This document shows, one piece after another, positions 46,185 to 58,082 of a stretch of DNA of 64,000 nucleotides (positions are counted from its first letter, which is position 1; every line of letters begins with the position of its first letter). The stretch lies in the NCBI GenBank assembly GCA_020543525.1, contig JAHYIO010000039.1, positions 1,364,001 to 1,428,000 of the forward strand, read 5' to 3'. The notes beneath the pieces were generated by a model. That model was not told the DNA's origin. It ran no database searches and worked only from the letters and a program-made list of their open reading frames with translations. This stretch comes from Coriolopsis trogii (taxonomy: Eukaryota; Basidiomycota; Agaricomycetes; Polyporales; Polyporaceae). Made by a program: the position numbers and the translations under genes.

Positions 46185-46815
46185 TGTGCGTCTCGATCCA
46201 AGCTGACGGACGTTGTCGTGTGCGGGGTAGAAACGTTTCCGAGTGAGCGTCGAGACGGAGATGGGTCGCGTCTGGCTCTGAGGTCGATGACGCAACCGTG
46301 CGAGTGGGGCAAGTCCCGCGCTCACAGAAAACACTGGTGAGATGGCGGACGGAGAAGAGGGATTGAACTTGAAGCTGCAACAAGTGTACAGGGCACGGTA
46401 CTTGCAGGATAATGAGGAGCGCATCAGTAAGCAGAAAGACGGAAAGCCCGGGTCGGAGAAGACAGCCGTGAGGACGTCGACGTCGTCAGCAAGAAGCAAT
46501 CAAGCGCAAGTCAGCGCTGTTTGTCAATTGTAACTGAGGAAGCCATGCACCCCTCTGGGACTCGGAGTACACGTCGACCTCTTGACCACTGGCTAAAAGG
46601 TGCGCAGCGTTCTGAACACAGATCATCTCACTACAAATCGTATGGATTCCGTTCTCTGCATTCACAATTGATTCAGTGGGGCTCACTCATCGTCTGTCAA
46701 ATACAGACCCGCTATCAACGCTTGGTACTGGGTATACTAGGCCTACATGAACGGCTTAGTCGTTCCAGTCAGGCTTATCATGATCTTCGGCTAAAAGATA
46801 CCGTAGTCTTGCAGC
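46185..46815. other. Upstream region of the MPT-binding-domain gene
   Basis: It probably contains the promoter, and possibly an N-terminal extension, of the minus-strand gene. Nothing else is recognised. Confidence 0.4.
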
Positions 46816-46886
46816 TGCATTAAGGGGGAATCGAACCCCCGGCGGGTCGATGGCAACGACCCAGGTTACCACTACCCCATTAATGC
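46816..46886 (-). tRNA. tRNA-Gly (anticodon GCC), intronless
   Basis: The minus strand folds as a 71-nt tRNA. The acceptor stem GCATTAA pairs with TTAATGC, followed by the discriminator A. The D-arm contains TAGTGGTAA. The anticodon stem GGTCG/CGACC closes the seven-base loop TTGCCAT with anticodon GCC. The T-arm GGGGG-TTCGATT-CCCCC follows. The short form and GCAT start are typical of eukaryotic glycine tRNAs. Confidence 0.95.
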
Positions 46887-47216
46887 CTGAAATAGGAGGG
46901 TGGAATATATACCATGGGCTTATACCCATAACTACAGATGTTGCACTAGATCTTGGAACCGAGCGAGGCAGTCAAGAACTGCTATAATTTGGCTGTGGTA
47001 ATTGAGACTCATAGCCGAAACTGGCATACTAAGCGTGCTATCTGGGGCGGGGAAGCGGAGGGTATACACAGGTGTCCAATGTCATCGTTCGAGCACCACG
47101 CGCGCGCGCTCCTCCACAATCAGCGCGGTCACGACGAGGGCCCCTACAGGAGGTAACACGGATAGCGACAGCAACAAAGAAAGAAAACAGTTCACAATTC
47201 ACAATTTATCATCACG
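46887..47216. other. Intergenic between the tRNA and the GPI-protein gene
   Basis: No exon is visible; it probably includes the 3' UTR of the minus-strand gene. Confidence 0.45.
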
Positions 47217-48349
47217 TCACATCAACAATCCGAAAGCAAGCACGACAGCGGAGGAGAGGAGGAAAGGGACAGCCGCCACACGGGAGCCAGACGACGGCTG
47301 GTTGACCGTCGTCGCCGTGTTGGACGACTCCGGGGCCGCAGGCGCGGTCGACGAGCCTCCAAACGGTTTGAACGTCGTCGGCGCAGCGACCGTCAGCGTC
47401 GTCTGAGCGGTGAACGCTGGGGGTGAGCCGTTCGTCGTCGAGGGCGCGTTCGACGTGCTGCTCTGCGTGGAGGAGGAGTCGGGCCCGCTGGACACCGAGC
47501 TGGAGCTGGAGCCGGACGAAGCAGACTGTGAGGACGACGCTGACACTTGGGTTCCTGAGGCGGAGGTGTTTGATGCAACAGGGGATTGGGTACCGCTTGA
47601 GGATGGTGCGGGCAGGCTCACGGTTGATGTGGGGGTAGCACTTGTCGAACTGAGGAGGGTGGGCGGGACGGGTATCGCGGCGGTATCGCTCTCCACAGGC
47701 GACGAGAATGAGCCCGACATGTTGTCAATGCTGAACATGGTCGAGAACTGGTGGTAAACACCGCCTTGAACCGCTTGAACGGACGTGAAGTTGATGTAAC
47801 TGGGGGCATTGCACATTGAGCCGCTGGCTATATGCATGATGGTCTCGAAACGAACTCACTAGCCGCTGGAATTAGGTCCTGCGTTCGGGTCGGGCTGGAC
47901 GCAGAGATTATGTGCGGATGAGACAGGAACACATGCACGATGGATGGAGGAGACGTACAGTGAACGTTAGTGAGTGTTGCGAGCCGACGTTGACGGGCTC
48001 GATTTGTTGAATGAGTTTCTGAGCATCCCAGCTTTCTCAACTCCCTGCTGCCAACACCAGCGACGAAACATAACGTACCACGTCTCCGTTGTACAACGCA
48101 ACATAGCACGGCCCGATTTGGTTCAGGAGTGGAACGACACCATCATCGAGCCATTCCACGACACACTCCTGCCCACCGCTGCATGACGAGCCCGGCAGAG
48201 GTTTCGTGATCTGAGTTGCATTCCTCAGCTCAGACGACACTGAAAGGACGGTCCGTTCAGGACTGGGAGCTCACATAAAGGGTAGCCTGCACCAGCAGAG
48301 CAGAAATGCTTTGCACAAGAACAAGCGAGAAGAGCCTTCCGGGGATCAT
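47217..48349 (-). CDS. Ser/Thr-rich GPI-anchored cell-surface protein (Kre9/Knh1-like N-domain)
   Basis: ATG 48349 opens a signal peptide (MIPGRLFSLVLVQSISALLV). The mature part, rebuilt across introns, reads ATQITKPLPGSSCSGG, VVEWLDDGVVPLL, IGPCYVALYNGDV, IQQIEPVNVGSQHSLTFT and YINFTSVQAVQGGVYHQF, then FSTMFSIDNMSG. This is the beta-sandwich Ser-Thr-rich GPI-anchored membrane domain common in mushrooms and related to Kre9/Knh1. About 150 residues of Ser/Thr/Pro follow, suited for O-mannosylation. The C-terminus is a GPI signal: a small-residue region then AAVPFLLSSAVVLAFGLL. The product is probably a cell-wall or plasma-membrane protein. The first intron acceptor was set by phase (exon 2 starts LRNATQ). 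Confidence 0.82.
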
Positions 48350-49046
48350 CTTGGGACGGCCTGCGATAGTGAAGAGGTTTCAAACGTAGAGGGGGTGCCG
48401 CTGGGTAACTGTACAAAGGAGCGGAGGAGCAAGGAATGTGTAGCACTATGTGCGGTCGCCGCGAGAGAGTCAGAGTCAGAGATGAGCGGAGGACAGGAGG
48501 GATCCGGAGGTTCAAGGAAGACAGACGGGATCAGGCATGGACTATACGACTGCACGACAGCTGCCAGTACGTAGCGCAGCAAGCTGAACGTTTCCATCCA
48601 TCGCGTAGCCGTCTGGTTGACACGATCACGTGTTAGCACCAGGCAAGTCCTTGTACTTGGTTGTCATATTTCTGTCTGGTCGAATCTGGGCCTGTGCATC
48701 ATGAACGGAAAGCGTATGAACGCCCATATGCATACTGAACGTGGAGGTGAACGCCCCAGAGTCAGAGTACATAGTACGTTCCGCTAGGTTCAGCCACATG
48801 GTGAGATCAGGCACGAACAGAGTTAGCGTTTGCCGGCCTCGTAGTGCGGTGCACCTGCTCAGTGACGTCGATAGCAGGCGGAGGCAGCATGTACGAAAAT
48901 CGAGCTTCACGGTATATCAAAACAAAGACAGTGAGGTTGTTAGCGATGTGGGGAAATCTACAAGCGGATCATATGTCTGAATAATCCTACACACGTCTTC
49001 TCTATCTCAATCCTCTGCCCATGTCCAAAACATACAAGCATCACGC
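48350..49046. other. Intergenic between the GPI-protein gene and the transporter gene
   Basis: It contains the GPI-protein promoter and the transporter 3' UTR. No coding series is seen. Confidence 0.45.
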
Positions 49047-50722
49047 TCACTCAGTCGTCGTACTCTTTCCAGACTTCCTGGACACCTTCTCTTCATACTC
49101 TACCCATGCATACCACGCACCTCCGGCGATGGTCACAAGAATACCCGCTGCATTGGCCGGCGTAATACGGAGGTTGAAGATGGCCACGGCGAGCAAGATT
49201 GTCAACACTTGCTTGACGTTCGCTGCCACTTACAATCAGCAACCCAAAGCTAGCGGTCAGATGTGGGTCACAAGTACTTACCTGCGACTGTCATGTTCAG
49301 AGCGCCAACCTTGCCGTTGGCGGTGAAGCTGACCACGTTGAGACCGAACGCGATGCCGCCGTTGCCCACCAAGAGCAATAGATACCACCACGCAGACGTG
49401 GGCCCGTTAAATCGGCTGATAGATGTGCTCATCCGAGACAGCTCGCCCGAGAAATGCGCGTAGAAAACGCATTGGACGAACGCAAGCGGCGACATACGAG
49501 TGAGGAGGTCGAGAGGATGGAGGTTCAGAGAAGGTGGGATAAAGAGCTGAGAGACGAAGGTCGTTCGAGACGGGTGCGCTTCGGTGGTGTTTGGTGGTGG
49601 AGCGGAAGATTGCAGGATGTTGGTGTAGATTGTTTTCAGGGCAGCCAGAAGCGTACCCAGGAGTGTTAGGAACAGACCTAACGGTGTGAAATAATAGTCG
49701 CCATACGTACTTTGATAGAAGTTAGCACACAGAGAAACCCAGGTACGGAACATACGTACGCTAGAGTCACTCCCAGGATGACCGGCAGCAACGTAGCGAG
49801 TTTGGCATGGCTGAATCGCGTGCCGAATAGGACTGTCGCAAGGAACGTGGTAAATATAGGAGTGACAGCGCGCACCACCTGGTGAAACTATAGGGAGCGT
49901 CAGAGCAGCGGTACGCAGGAAAGGTAGACATCCACAGACGGGTATAGTGACGAGGTGAAGTGAGATGTTGCTAACGGCGATGTTGACGGCGTAGAGGACA
50001 CTAAACGCTGCCAGCACAGTATAGTTCCTCCATGTCAATTGCGCGGGTGTATAGAGCCCTTGCCGCCTGAGGACATGTCCACCTATGCTCCCAAATAGCG
50101 CATGAACTGCAGTAAGGGTGTAGGGGAAAGGGAACCGAACCAAAACACCCTTGTTGTAGAGTGTCAGACTCAAGTTGAACGCAAAGTACAAGGACAGCCA
50201 GAAAGCCTGAGAGTCTGTCCAGCGCCGCGGGGAAACCACTTTCTTTCGCGCACGCTTTGCGGCAAGACGCTTCGAGGCCGCCAGAGGTGCATTCGGTGCA
50301 ATGAATGGCAGTGAGGGTGAAGCCACGCCCGAGTCTTGCACTTGAGGCGACTGGAAGAGAAAGAATGCTGGCGTACTTGCGGCATCCCTTGCAAACGCTG
50401 GCCGCTGTCGAGGCGAGGACGACCCCGTCGCAGCTGGGCCACGCATGAAGTCTCTCCAGGTTGGGTCCGTAGCCTTGCCGGGATCAGAAATTGTCAAGGC
50501 CTCTGCGACTTCGCGTGTGCGTACGCTGGGACCAAACAAGCCTCCTCCGCCTGCCCATGGCGTGTCCCATTTCGGTGCAAAATCAGGCAAGACGGGTGTG
50601 AGACGAGAGCCTGACGCGTGGACGGGAACATCGAAGTAGCCTGGCGAGCCCGCGACACCGACTAGAAGCTCCGCCGGGGAGTCCTGATGGAGGTAGGGCG
50701 ACCGGAGATAAGGAGACCCCAT
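49047..50722 (-). CDS. Triose-phosphate / nucleotide-sugar transporter (TPT family)
   Basis: Exon 1 (49940-50722) starts MGSPYLRSPYLHQDSPAE with about 170 disordered, cytosolic residues. It then enters the membrane domain at FWLSLYFAFNLSLTLYNKGV, the typical first helix and Lys motif of the drug/metabolite transporter TPT family. Later exons give VLYAVNIAVSNISLHLV, FHQVVRAVTPIFTTFLATVL, ATLLPVILGVTLA, GLFLTLLGTLLAALKTIYTN and SAWWYLLLLVGNGGIAFGLN, ending with NVKQVLTILLAVAIFN and AAGILVTIAGGAWYAW. About ten spans are expected, in the Golgi or ER membrane. The substrate cannot be told; fungal relatives carry GDP-mannose, UDP-sugars or are orphans. A longer in-frame extension upstream of 50722 lacks a better start and overlaps the divergent promoter. 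Confidence 0.87.
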
Positions 50723-51081
50723 CGTGCGCGTCCTAGGAGTCGGGAGTCGGCGAGAGCTGAGTCGACAAGACGAGGGCAGCGAGGATGGGTTGGTTCGAGC
50801 GCAGACCGTCAGCGTCGGACTCGGGACAGAGCGAACGTGCGCATGATCAGGACGTCCAAGTTGGCTTAGTCCACGCTTGGTCAATCTTATCTTATCGTCT
50901 GTTCGCACTCCGACGCATGTCCGATAGTGCTTTGACGCTCCGCTCAAACCCCAACTCAGCTGTGGCTGGTCAAAGCTTTGGAAGCCCCAGGCTCTGAACC
51001 GGCGACTACCTGATTCTTGTCTACGGCCATCCTTTCTCAGGCGGACGCACGCTCTCCTTTCCTTTGGCTTCCCTATTCCCC
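50723..51081. promoter_or_regulatory. Divergent promoter between the TPT transporter and the RING protein
   Basis: The 359-bp interval separates two start codons facing away from each other, so both promoters must lie here. No TATA box stands out. Confidence 0.45.
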
Positions 51082-53089
51082 ATGTCTTCACCACCTCACT
51101 CGTCCGGGCTGGCACCGGTGGTCCACAGGGTCGCTAGCGCCAGGAAGCGCATACTATCGGATTCCGAAGACACAGAGGAACGTGATACCAAGAGGGTCAA
51201 GGCTCAAGTAGTCGCTGAGGACCAGGGCAAACGAAAGGACTCGAAGGAGAAGAAGAAGAGACGCAAGAAGAAGCGTAAGGTCTCCGTAGTCCAAGCCGTA
51301 GGCTCTTCAGACGGGGAGAGCCCCCTTGTCCCAACCCAGACCTCCCATACACGCTCCCGTTCGCGCACACTAGACAGTGTCGACACCAGCACACCGAAAC
51401 CGACCATTTCGACCAAGCAGGCGCCACTTGACACGCGTCAACCGTCTGCAGGTCCATCTGCCCTCCCAGCGCCATCGAAGAAGGAAGATAGCGTTCAAGA
51501 TGATGCAGTGCGCATAGTTGCCCTCCCTATTGTCAGCCACCTGAATCACCCTTGCTTTAGAAGCCAATCCACCCCGACAAAGGGAAGGCTCGAGCTACAT
51601 CGCGTGAATTTATCACCGAACAAGACACCTCGCCCATGTTGGAGGAACGATTGTCTGTTAAGTCTGCTGTGAGCCTTGTATCCTCTTCGCTGCGTGTTCT
51701 ACTCGCTGACAGGCCTCCTCCATAGCTGGTTACGCAGCACGAGAACCTGTTGTCGACGCTGCAACAGTCACTGTCTTGCCAGATTTGTCTGGACTTGATG
51801 CATAGGCCGTTTGCACTGTCCTGCGGTCACTCTGCCTGTTATCAATGTCTCCAGAACTGGTTCAGGGCTCCTCCTGCTGACGTGCCTGCGGATGAAGCTC
51901 CTCCTGCTTGGCTACGCAAAAAGACGTGCCCCCATTGTCGTACCATCGTCAAGGAACGACCTGTGGAGATCTGGAGTATCAAGGAGATGGTAGCCAATCT
52001 GGCGAAGAGCGGTCTTGTGCAGGGTTTCTACAACCCTGCACCTGAGCCCACCGAAGGTGCCCCCGCTGCGAGCGCTGATCCCTGGGCTGGGATCTTCCGC
52101 CCGGGCCGTAATAGCGCGCTCCCAGATCCGGCGCCGATGCAGCAGCTCATGGGCTGGCGCGACGAAGAAGACGGTGGGGTGTACCGTTGCATCGACTGCC
52201 ACCACGAGATATGGGACGGGATGTGCTCCTCGTGCGGACGCGTCTACCACGGGCACGATGACGGGTTCTCGGACGAATACGATGATGACAGTGTCGTCGG
52301 GCTCTGGCGGGAAGAAATCGAAGAACAGCTTGGACCGCGTGCTCATGGCTTCGCCCTTTTCCCCAACCCTTTCGGCTTCCTCTTCCAGAACCATATTCAC
52401 TGGGACGATGGAGGAGATACCGAGGTCGATACCGACGATGAAAGCGGATCCGACGGGCCGCCTCGTGCACCTCGTGCGCCTCGGCCTCGCAATCTGCCTC
52501 TGCCTGGACCTTATGCGCCGATTGACGGCTCTGACGTTGAGGTCGACGGGGAGGACCACGCCGAAGAGGATGGCGGATACGAAAGCAGCTTCATTGATGA
52601 CGGGGACGACACTCAAGCAGGCCCTCGCGGAGAACGGTCACACGGGAGTGATGAACACCCGATTGAGCTAACGGACGATGAGGACGAGCTGGAGGACGAC
52701 TATCATCCAATCGACTTCATCCGGTACACCAGGCGAGGCCGTCTTGGGGCATCTCGAGGTGCCAACATCATTGAGAGCGACGCCGAAGATGATGAAGAGG
52801 AGGAGGCTGGGTATAGTCACCATGAAGGCGATGATGACGATGCAGCCGGCGAAGATGACGAGTGAGTACTCTTTGGTTGTTCATGCGACCCCGAATCTGA
52901 CCACGCTTGCCGCTTTTGTAGTCTTGCCGACGAAGTAGCTGCGCGCGAACTGTGAGTCTCTGCTCATTCGCCTGTCTAGTTTCTCGCTCACATTGAGATT
53001 CCAGTGAGCTTTATGGAGACGACGGATCCATCCCTCGCGGAGGAAGGCGCTTTGTCTCGTACGATTCCGAGGAAGAAGTTTACTATTAA
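51082..53089 (+). CDS. RING-finger (C3HC4) protein with acidic tail, probable E3 ubiquitin ligase
   Basis: Exon 1 starts MSSPPHSSGLAPVVHRV and contains a very basic tract (KEKKKRRKKKRKV), a likely nuclear signal. After two introns, VTQHENLLSTLQQSLSCQIC begins the RING. The cysteines and histidine C-x2-C, then CGHSACYQC, then CPHC complete C3HC4. A second small zinc motif (CIDC and CSSCG, with HGHDD) follows about 150 residues later. The C-terminal half is strongly acidic (Asp/Glu runs such as DDEDELEDDYHP) and ends SYDSEEEVYY at 53089 after two short exons. This arrangement fits a nuclear E3 ligase; an orthologous name cannot be given with confidence. It is divergent from the transporter gene. 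Confidence 0.83.
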
Positions 53090-53364
53090 TTCTTTGCTAC
53101 TATTGCTTTACGCCCTCTGCCCCTCTCGCATGGGTTGTTGCTCTATCGCTTGTCATACAGACTGTAGCATATGTTCGCTCCCTCTTGTCTCTGTCGTGTG
53201 CCGTCATATAGTCCAGGTAGGTATAGTATAATCCCGCATCGGATATGTCAGATATTGCGATTCATCGCTTCTGCTGTAAGAGAAGGCCGCTCTTCGTTGG
53301 GATACACGCGTCGTATGTACATATCAAGTCGACTTATGAGTGCATGAACCCGTCGCCTCGGATT

Positions 53365-55359
53365 TTAGGCCTGCTGCCGCTGCGACTTGCTGGCCACGAA
53401 CTCGCACCGGCTACTCTCCAGTGCAGGCTCGAGCTCCGCGTTGCTCTTGGGCTCCTGCAGAGCAATGCGCAGCTGGCGGCGAGCGGTGTACTCGGGCCAC
53501 TCGGGCGAGCGGTCGAGCTTGAACGTGTTCGGGTTCCCGGAGCGCACGAAGGAGAGCCAGTAGGCGATCAGCTCCGCCGCGAACGCGCGGTCAGCGTCGC
53601 TCTGGGGCTGGAACGTCGTCGTGCCGTTGTGTCTGTGCATGCACCGCGAACATCAGTCATTTGTTGCTGCCGTGACGAGTCGAAACTAAAGAACAGAAGA
53701 AGAGGGCGGGGCACGCACCCGGTAGACGTTCCGCGGAACATCATCCAGTTCTCGGCTGCGTGGCCGGTGGTGGGGGAGTTGGAGGTGGGCACGGGCTGGT
53801 TGTACCGGTACGTGTACGCCTTGTTCTTCTTCGCGGCCGCGAGCCCGATGATGTGCCGCGCGCAGATGAGGTCGGACTCCCCGGTTGCGACCTGGAAGCG
53901 CTGCGCGTCCGAGTCGAAGTCGCTTGCGGGGTAGACGGTCAGATACTGTTCGAGGTCGGCGTCGGTGAGCTGTGGGAAGAAGGATTTCAGGGCGGCGGTG
54001 ATGTTGGTGCCGCCGGAGAGCGTCTCGTTTGACGTCGAGCTGGGGTAATGTTGGCTCAATGGGCTGCAGGGAGGGAGGACTGACGGCTTACCCGACTATC
54101 ACGGGAACATCGGCAAAGTGGCCCTTGAGGATTGAGACTGACGGGTAGTCGGTGAAGAGCTTCCCGTCGCGCACTGGGTGGAACTGCTTGTATGCGCCAG
54201 TGCTGATAGGAACGTGCAAGTTTAGCCGAGGTAGACACGGCTTAGGAACCGGCAGAGAGAACTCACAAGTTGTACATGACCAGATCCTGCGCCCGGGAGA
54301 GCGCGCTAACGTCTGCTTTGCGGAGACATGCCATCTTAGCCGCCACAGAGCCAGACCCACAGCCGGCTTGCTCGGCGTAGTAATCAAACATGTCCTGCAG
54401 ATGCAAAGGATAATGTCAGTCTACATCGTGTCAAATCGCGCCAACATCGACGGACCGTTTGCTGTTCCGGCAGGGGCAGAGGCGTCCGGTAAACGCTCTG
54501 CGCAATCGCCTGCGAGAACAGTCCCTTGCCCTCATGCGCGACGAGGTGCAGCTCGACCGAAGAACCCCCCGCACTCTCTCCGTTGATGGTCACCTTGCGA
54601 GGATCCCCTCCGAACGCGTCAATGTGCTGCTGAACCCACTTCAGCGCCTGGATCTGGTCGTAGAAGCCGGCGTTCACGTCGGCGATCCCGGTGTGTGCGA
54701 AGTCAGGGTGGCTGAGGAAGCCGATCGAGTTGAGGCGATAGTAGACCGATGCGATAACGACATTCGGCGACTGGTGGATCCAGTGGTCGAACGGCCAATT
54801 GGCGGGGTTTCCGTAGACGTAGCCGCCGCCGTGGATGTACACGAGTACGGGCACTGAGAAGATGTGACGTCAGGAAGGAAGAGTCGCGAGGAGAGCTATA
54901 CGCACGCTTGTCGCCATTTGTGGCCCCTGCAGGCGCGTAGATGTTGAGTTTCAAGCAGTCTTCACTTCCCGCACCTCCGGCGTCGCCAGCTGACGGGAGA
55001 CGTCAGCTGAGAGCTTACGCAGTGGTGACAATGAATCAATGACGATCTCATTACTCACATCCTGTACTACCTTGGATGCAAAAGTCAGGGTACTGGCTGG
55101 CATCGACCACTTTGCCGTGTGTCTCTTGCGCGACACGCACCGTGTTCAGCGCCACAGTCTTGCGAAAACGGAGGTTGCCCACTGGGGGCTCAGCGTAGGG
55201 CACGCCGAGGTAGGCAACCGTGTCCGGGTATGAGAGGTTGCCCCGGTACTTGACATACCCTAGATCGACGATGTTCGGCGCAACGACACTAGCGGGTGCG
55301 ACGATATCCCGACACCCGGCGACAGCAGCAAGCAGTGTAAGAAGAGCTACGGACAACAT
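53365..55359 (-). CDS. Secreted carboxylesterase / lipase, type B (COesterase family)
   Basis: ATG 55359 opens a signal peptide (MLSVALLTLLAAVAG). Family blocks then follow: YLGVPYAEPPVGNLRF, SEDCLKLNIYAPAGA, VLVYIHGGGYVYGNP (oxyanion hole), VVIASVYYRLNSIGFLSHPD, FGGDPRKVTINGESAGGSS (catalytic Ser in GESAGG) and YKQFHPVRDGKLFTDYP. The C-terminal part has TGHAAENWMMFRGTSTG, whose His is the expected catalytic one, and WPEYTARRQ. It ends at 53365. The product is an extracellular esterase of the cholinesterase/lipase superfamily. Length of about 520-560 residues is normal. A TATAAG word on the minus strand at 55424-55429, about 65 bp upstream of the ATG, may be its TATA box. Confidence 0.88.
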
Positions 55360-56166
55360 AGCGTGGAGATGCTCGGAGAGGTCCGCAGAGGCCAGCCAGC
55401 GACCGGGACCAGCGAACGATCCCCTTATATTCGTACTGTATGCGAGAGAGGGCGCTCACGTACCAGCTGCCGTGATGTGCATTCTGCCTGCCGCACAAGT
55501 GACGGTGATCGCGAATAAGCTGACTAGATACATGGAAGACTAGGCAGCATATGATGGGTCACAAGCAGCATGGGCGGCAGGGCAGGAATGCGGGAAAGCC
55601 TAGGATCATCAGATCTGGTGCTGGCTCCGGGGCCCCGCGTCATGACCGCAGGGGTCTGTGAGATGTTTCTGCGTTATAGTCGCCGGAGCATGGTGATCAA
55701 CCAGCGACAAGCCGCCGCGTGCCTGCATGCTGCGAACGGCCGTCGGGACCAAGCGAACCCCAGCGGTGTTTGGAAGGGACGATGTGGCCTTCCATACGCG
55801 ACGCGCGGCCCGAGCACGGGTCAGCTGAGAGTGTGACAGCCGTGGTTACGTTGCACGTGTTTGTGACTTTCCGCGATAGTCCACAGCGAACCTCTGTCAC
55901 GCTGGCGCAGCCCCCGGAGAGCTATCTGGAGGCCAGTGTGCGTGGCAACGCCTTATTATACGGAGAGACAACAGGATCAGGGATGAGGTGCATGAAGTAA
56001 GTTGATAACAGGATAGGCCGCCGATGACTGGTGCGGCCTGACTCGTTATACTTGCCGTAGGTCACCGGGACATACAATGGCTTCTGATGAGGGTCAGGCC
56101 AAACGCTGCCATTCATCCGTCAAGTTACTAGACGTCCAATGTCGAATTCAAGAAGGAGACTCACCA
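55360..56166. other. Intergenic upstream of the esterase gene
   Basis: It carries the esterase promoter. Plus-strand ORFs of about 90 codons have no motif and no splice support. No repeat ends were found. Confidence 0.45.
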
Positions 56167-57719
56167 TTAATGCAGAAGCAGTCCCCTTGAGCGCTCGTCA
56201 ACCAGAACCAACCTCGCCGCTTTCAACAAGCGTACTTTCAGGTCATCTCGTCGGTACGACCATGCGCCCAAGAGCTTCCGCAGGTATTGCGTATACTGTG
56301 CGTCATGATATATCTTGACATGGTCAACGGAAGCGAGCGGAGAGCCGACCGTTTGAGGCGACGTGGATGAAGGGTCATGGCTTGAGTGAGTCGGAGTATC
56401 CAAGGCTGTGGTCTGTTTATGCGATCCAAAGTACGGTGTCGCATCCATTGAACAAGGCGCGTCAACGGAGGCAACATGGAAAGACAGGGAAAGGGGACCG
56501 GTATGACCTGCTTCGCGCAGGCCCTCCAGGAAATTCCAGAACGATATGAGTGCGTCCCGTGTCCATACAATCTCGGAGTCATGCGAATCGGTCTGTGTTG
56601 GGGGTTCGGGAGGGATGGGCAGAACATTGACGGAGTCATGACTGTCCGCATCGTCCGGTGTAACCAGCAGAATGGAAGCAGAAGAAGCTCCTCCCCACTC
56701 TAGACGACCACGGATAGGGATGATCCATGCAAGCCTGGTAAACGGATCCTCGACGTAGGCCAGTGCAGATTCGAGCGTATGCGACTCTAAAGGTGAGAGC
56801 CGCGCTGCGGAAAATGTAGAGACGGGAACGGCAGCCTCATCCGGAAAATATGGAGAAGGATGGAAGTGAGGCTATAACGAATTGTTAGGGATCCTGTGTG
56901 CTGGTGAAAAAATACTCAGCAGGACCTAAGCTCACCTGTGGTAGAAGATGCCGTAGAGTGCCGTCTTCTACACCTCGTGACCGTTTGGTTACCCGTGCCT
57001 CGGAGGTAGAAGAGTCATCTCTGTGATGCTTTGCACTAGTGACCAAGCTTTTAGAAGGCATATCGCGACGCATATAGCTATCCGAGATGGCGGGGTGCGT
57101 CTGCTGCGCTGGCGAGTCGAGTAGACGATGGAGATGGTGGTGGTCAAAGTCTTCCAATTCCGAGAGCGCCCATATCTCATCATCTGTAACCAGCGCACTC
57201 GCGTCCCATTCTTGCATAGGCGCAGGCCGCGCCGACACCGACGCCAAAAACGTACCCACATCGCGAGGTACAGTTCTCGTGTATTGAAAACACTGTCTCC
57301 CAACGTCTCATAGGGAGGAAGTCAGACCATACGTCGGCGCGCGAGTTCTAGCACTCACAAAAAGAAGACATATCCCCAATCGTTTTCGGATTGCACCATA
57401 TAGTATCGCGGGTGGTCGATATAACAAGCCGAGTCGCGTTGGCTAAGATTTCCTGCGAGGGAGGATCAGACGCTTTTTCTGCATCGTCTTCTGCGTCATG
57501 CTGCGTGAAGTAGTGCACAGTGAGTTCTGCTTCACCGTCCATAATGTGCGTGGATAGCCCAGGGAGTACATTCAGGAGCGTTGACGATGGTGGTTTGCTG
57601 TTGGCTTGCTTTGCAGAGAAAGCGCTCGGCAAGCTGGGCACAGCCACAGCCAATCTTTCCCTCCAACCTTCATGTCGTGTCTTACCTCTTGCTCTCTGAC
57701 GGCGACCTATCTTTGCAGC
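56167..57719 (-). CDS. Conserved-looking protein of unknown family, 5' end unresolved
   Basis: Coding sequence is clear in three parts. The first, from about 57719 down, reads KLAAKIGRRQRARGKTRHEG, RLAVAVPSLP, then VLPGLSTHIMDGEAELTVHY and ATRLVISTTRDTIWCNPKTI. The middle part includes QEWDASALVTDDEIWALSE and an acidic/His-rich SELEDFDHHHLHRLL. The last part, after an intron with donor at 56937 (LRHLLPQ|PHFHPS), reads LESALAYVEDPFTRLAWIIP, RDALISFWNFLEGLREAGH, TQYLRKLLGAWSY and RLLKAARLVLVDERSRG, ending at 56167. The frames are well defined but the start has no ATG in view, so an upstream exon is likely. The exact splice at 57290-57360 is unclear. I do not recognise the protein; it looks globular rather than disordered in its last 200 residues. 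Confidence 0.5.
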
Positions 57720-58082
57720 CAGTTTATTTGCATGGGTATGGCAGCCCGCTAACTTCTACAACATGAATCCTGAAAGGTAATTCGTAGCGTGCCAGAATGG
57801 ACCGCGTGCCGATCGGAACGACGGTACGGCAGCGTACGCCTTCTATCTCATCGGACAGACATCGTCAGCACGGAGTCTTATGGAGCAACATGAACACGAG
57901 GCACTTCCCTGCCATTGTGACCCGCAAGATGCATAGACGAGGAGATGCTTCGTACGCCATCGGGCATTGTGTTGAGCGATACCGCCTCCACTCGTCAAGA
58001 TAAGGGAATGGGTATGTACCACCTAAATCCCGCCATATAAACCCTATCGGGTCGACGAGTTGGAACTCATTTCGTTGCTATC
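57720..58082. other. Divergent region upstream of the carboxypeptidase gene
   Basis: It carries the TATA-like box at 58036. It may hold the missing first exon of the minus-strand gene. Confidence 0.4.
58036..58041 (+). promoter_or_regulatory. TATA-like box of the carboxypeptidase gene
   Basis: TATAAA lies 42 bases before the start codon, followed by a short leader. The position is unusually close, so the true transcription start may be tight against the ATG. Confidence 0.45.

Noticed and set aside
50723..51115. In-frame upstream extension of the TPT transporter ORF
   Set aside because: It overlaps the divergent RING gene start, and a good ATG lies at 50722.
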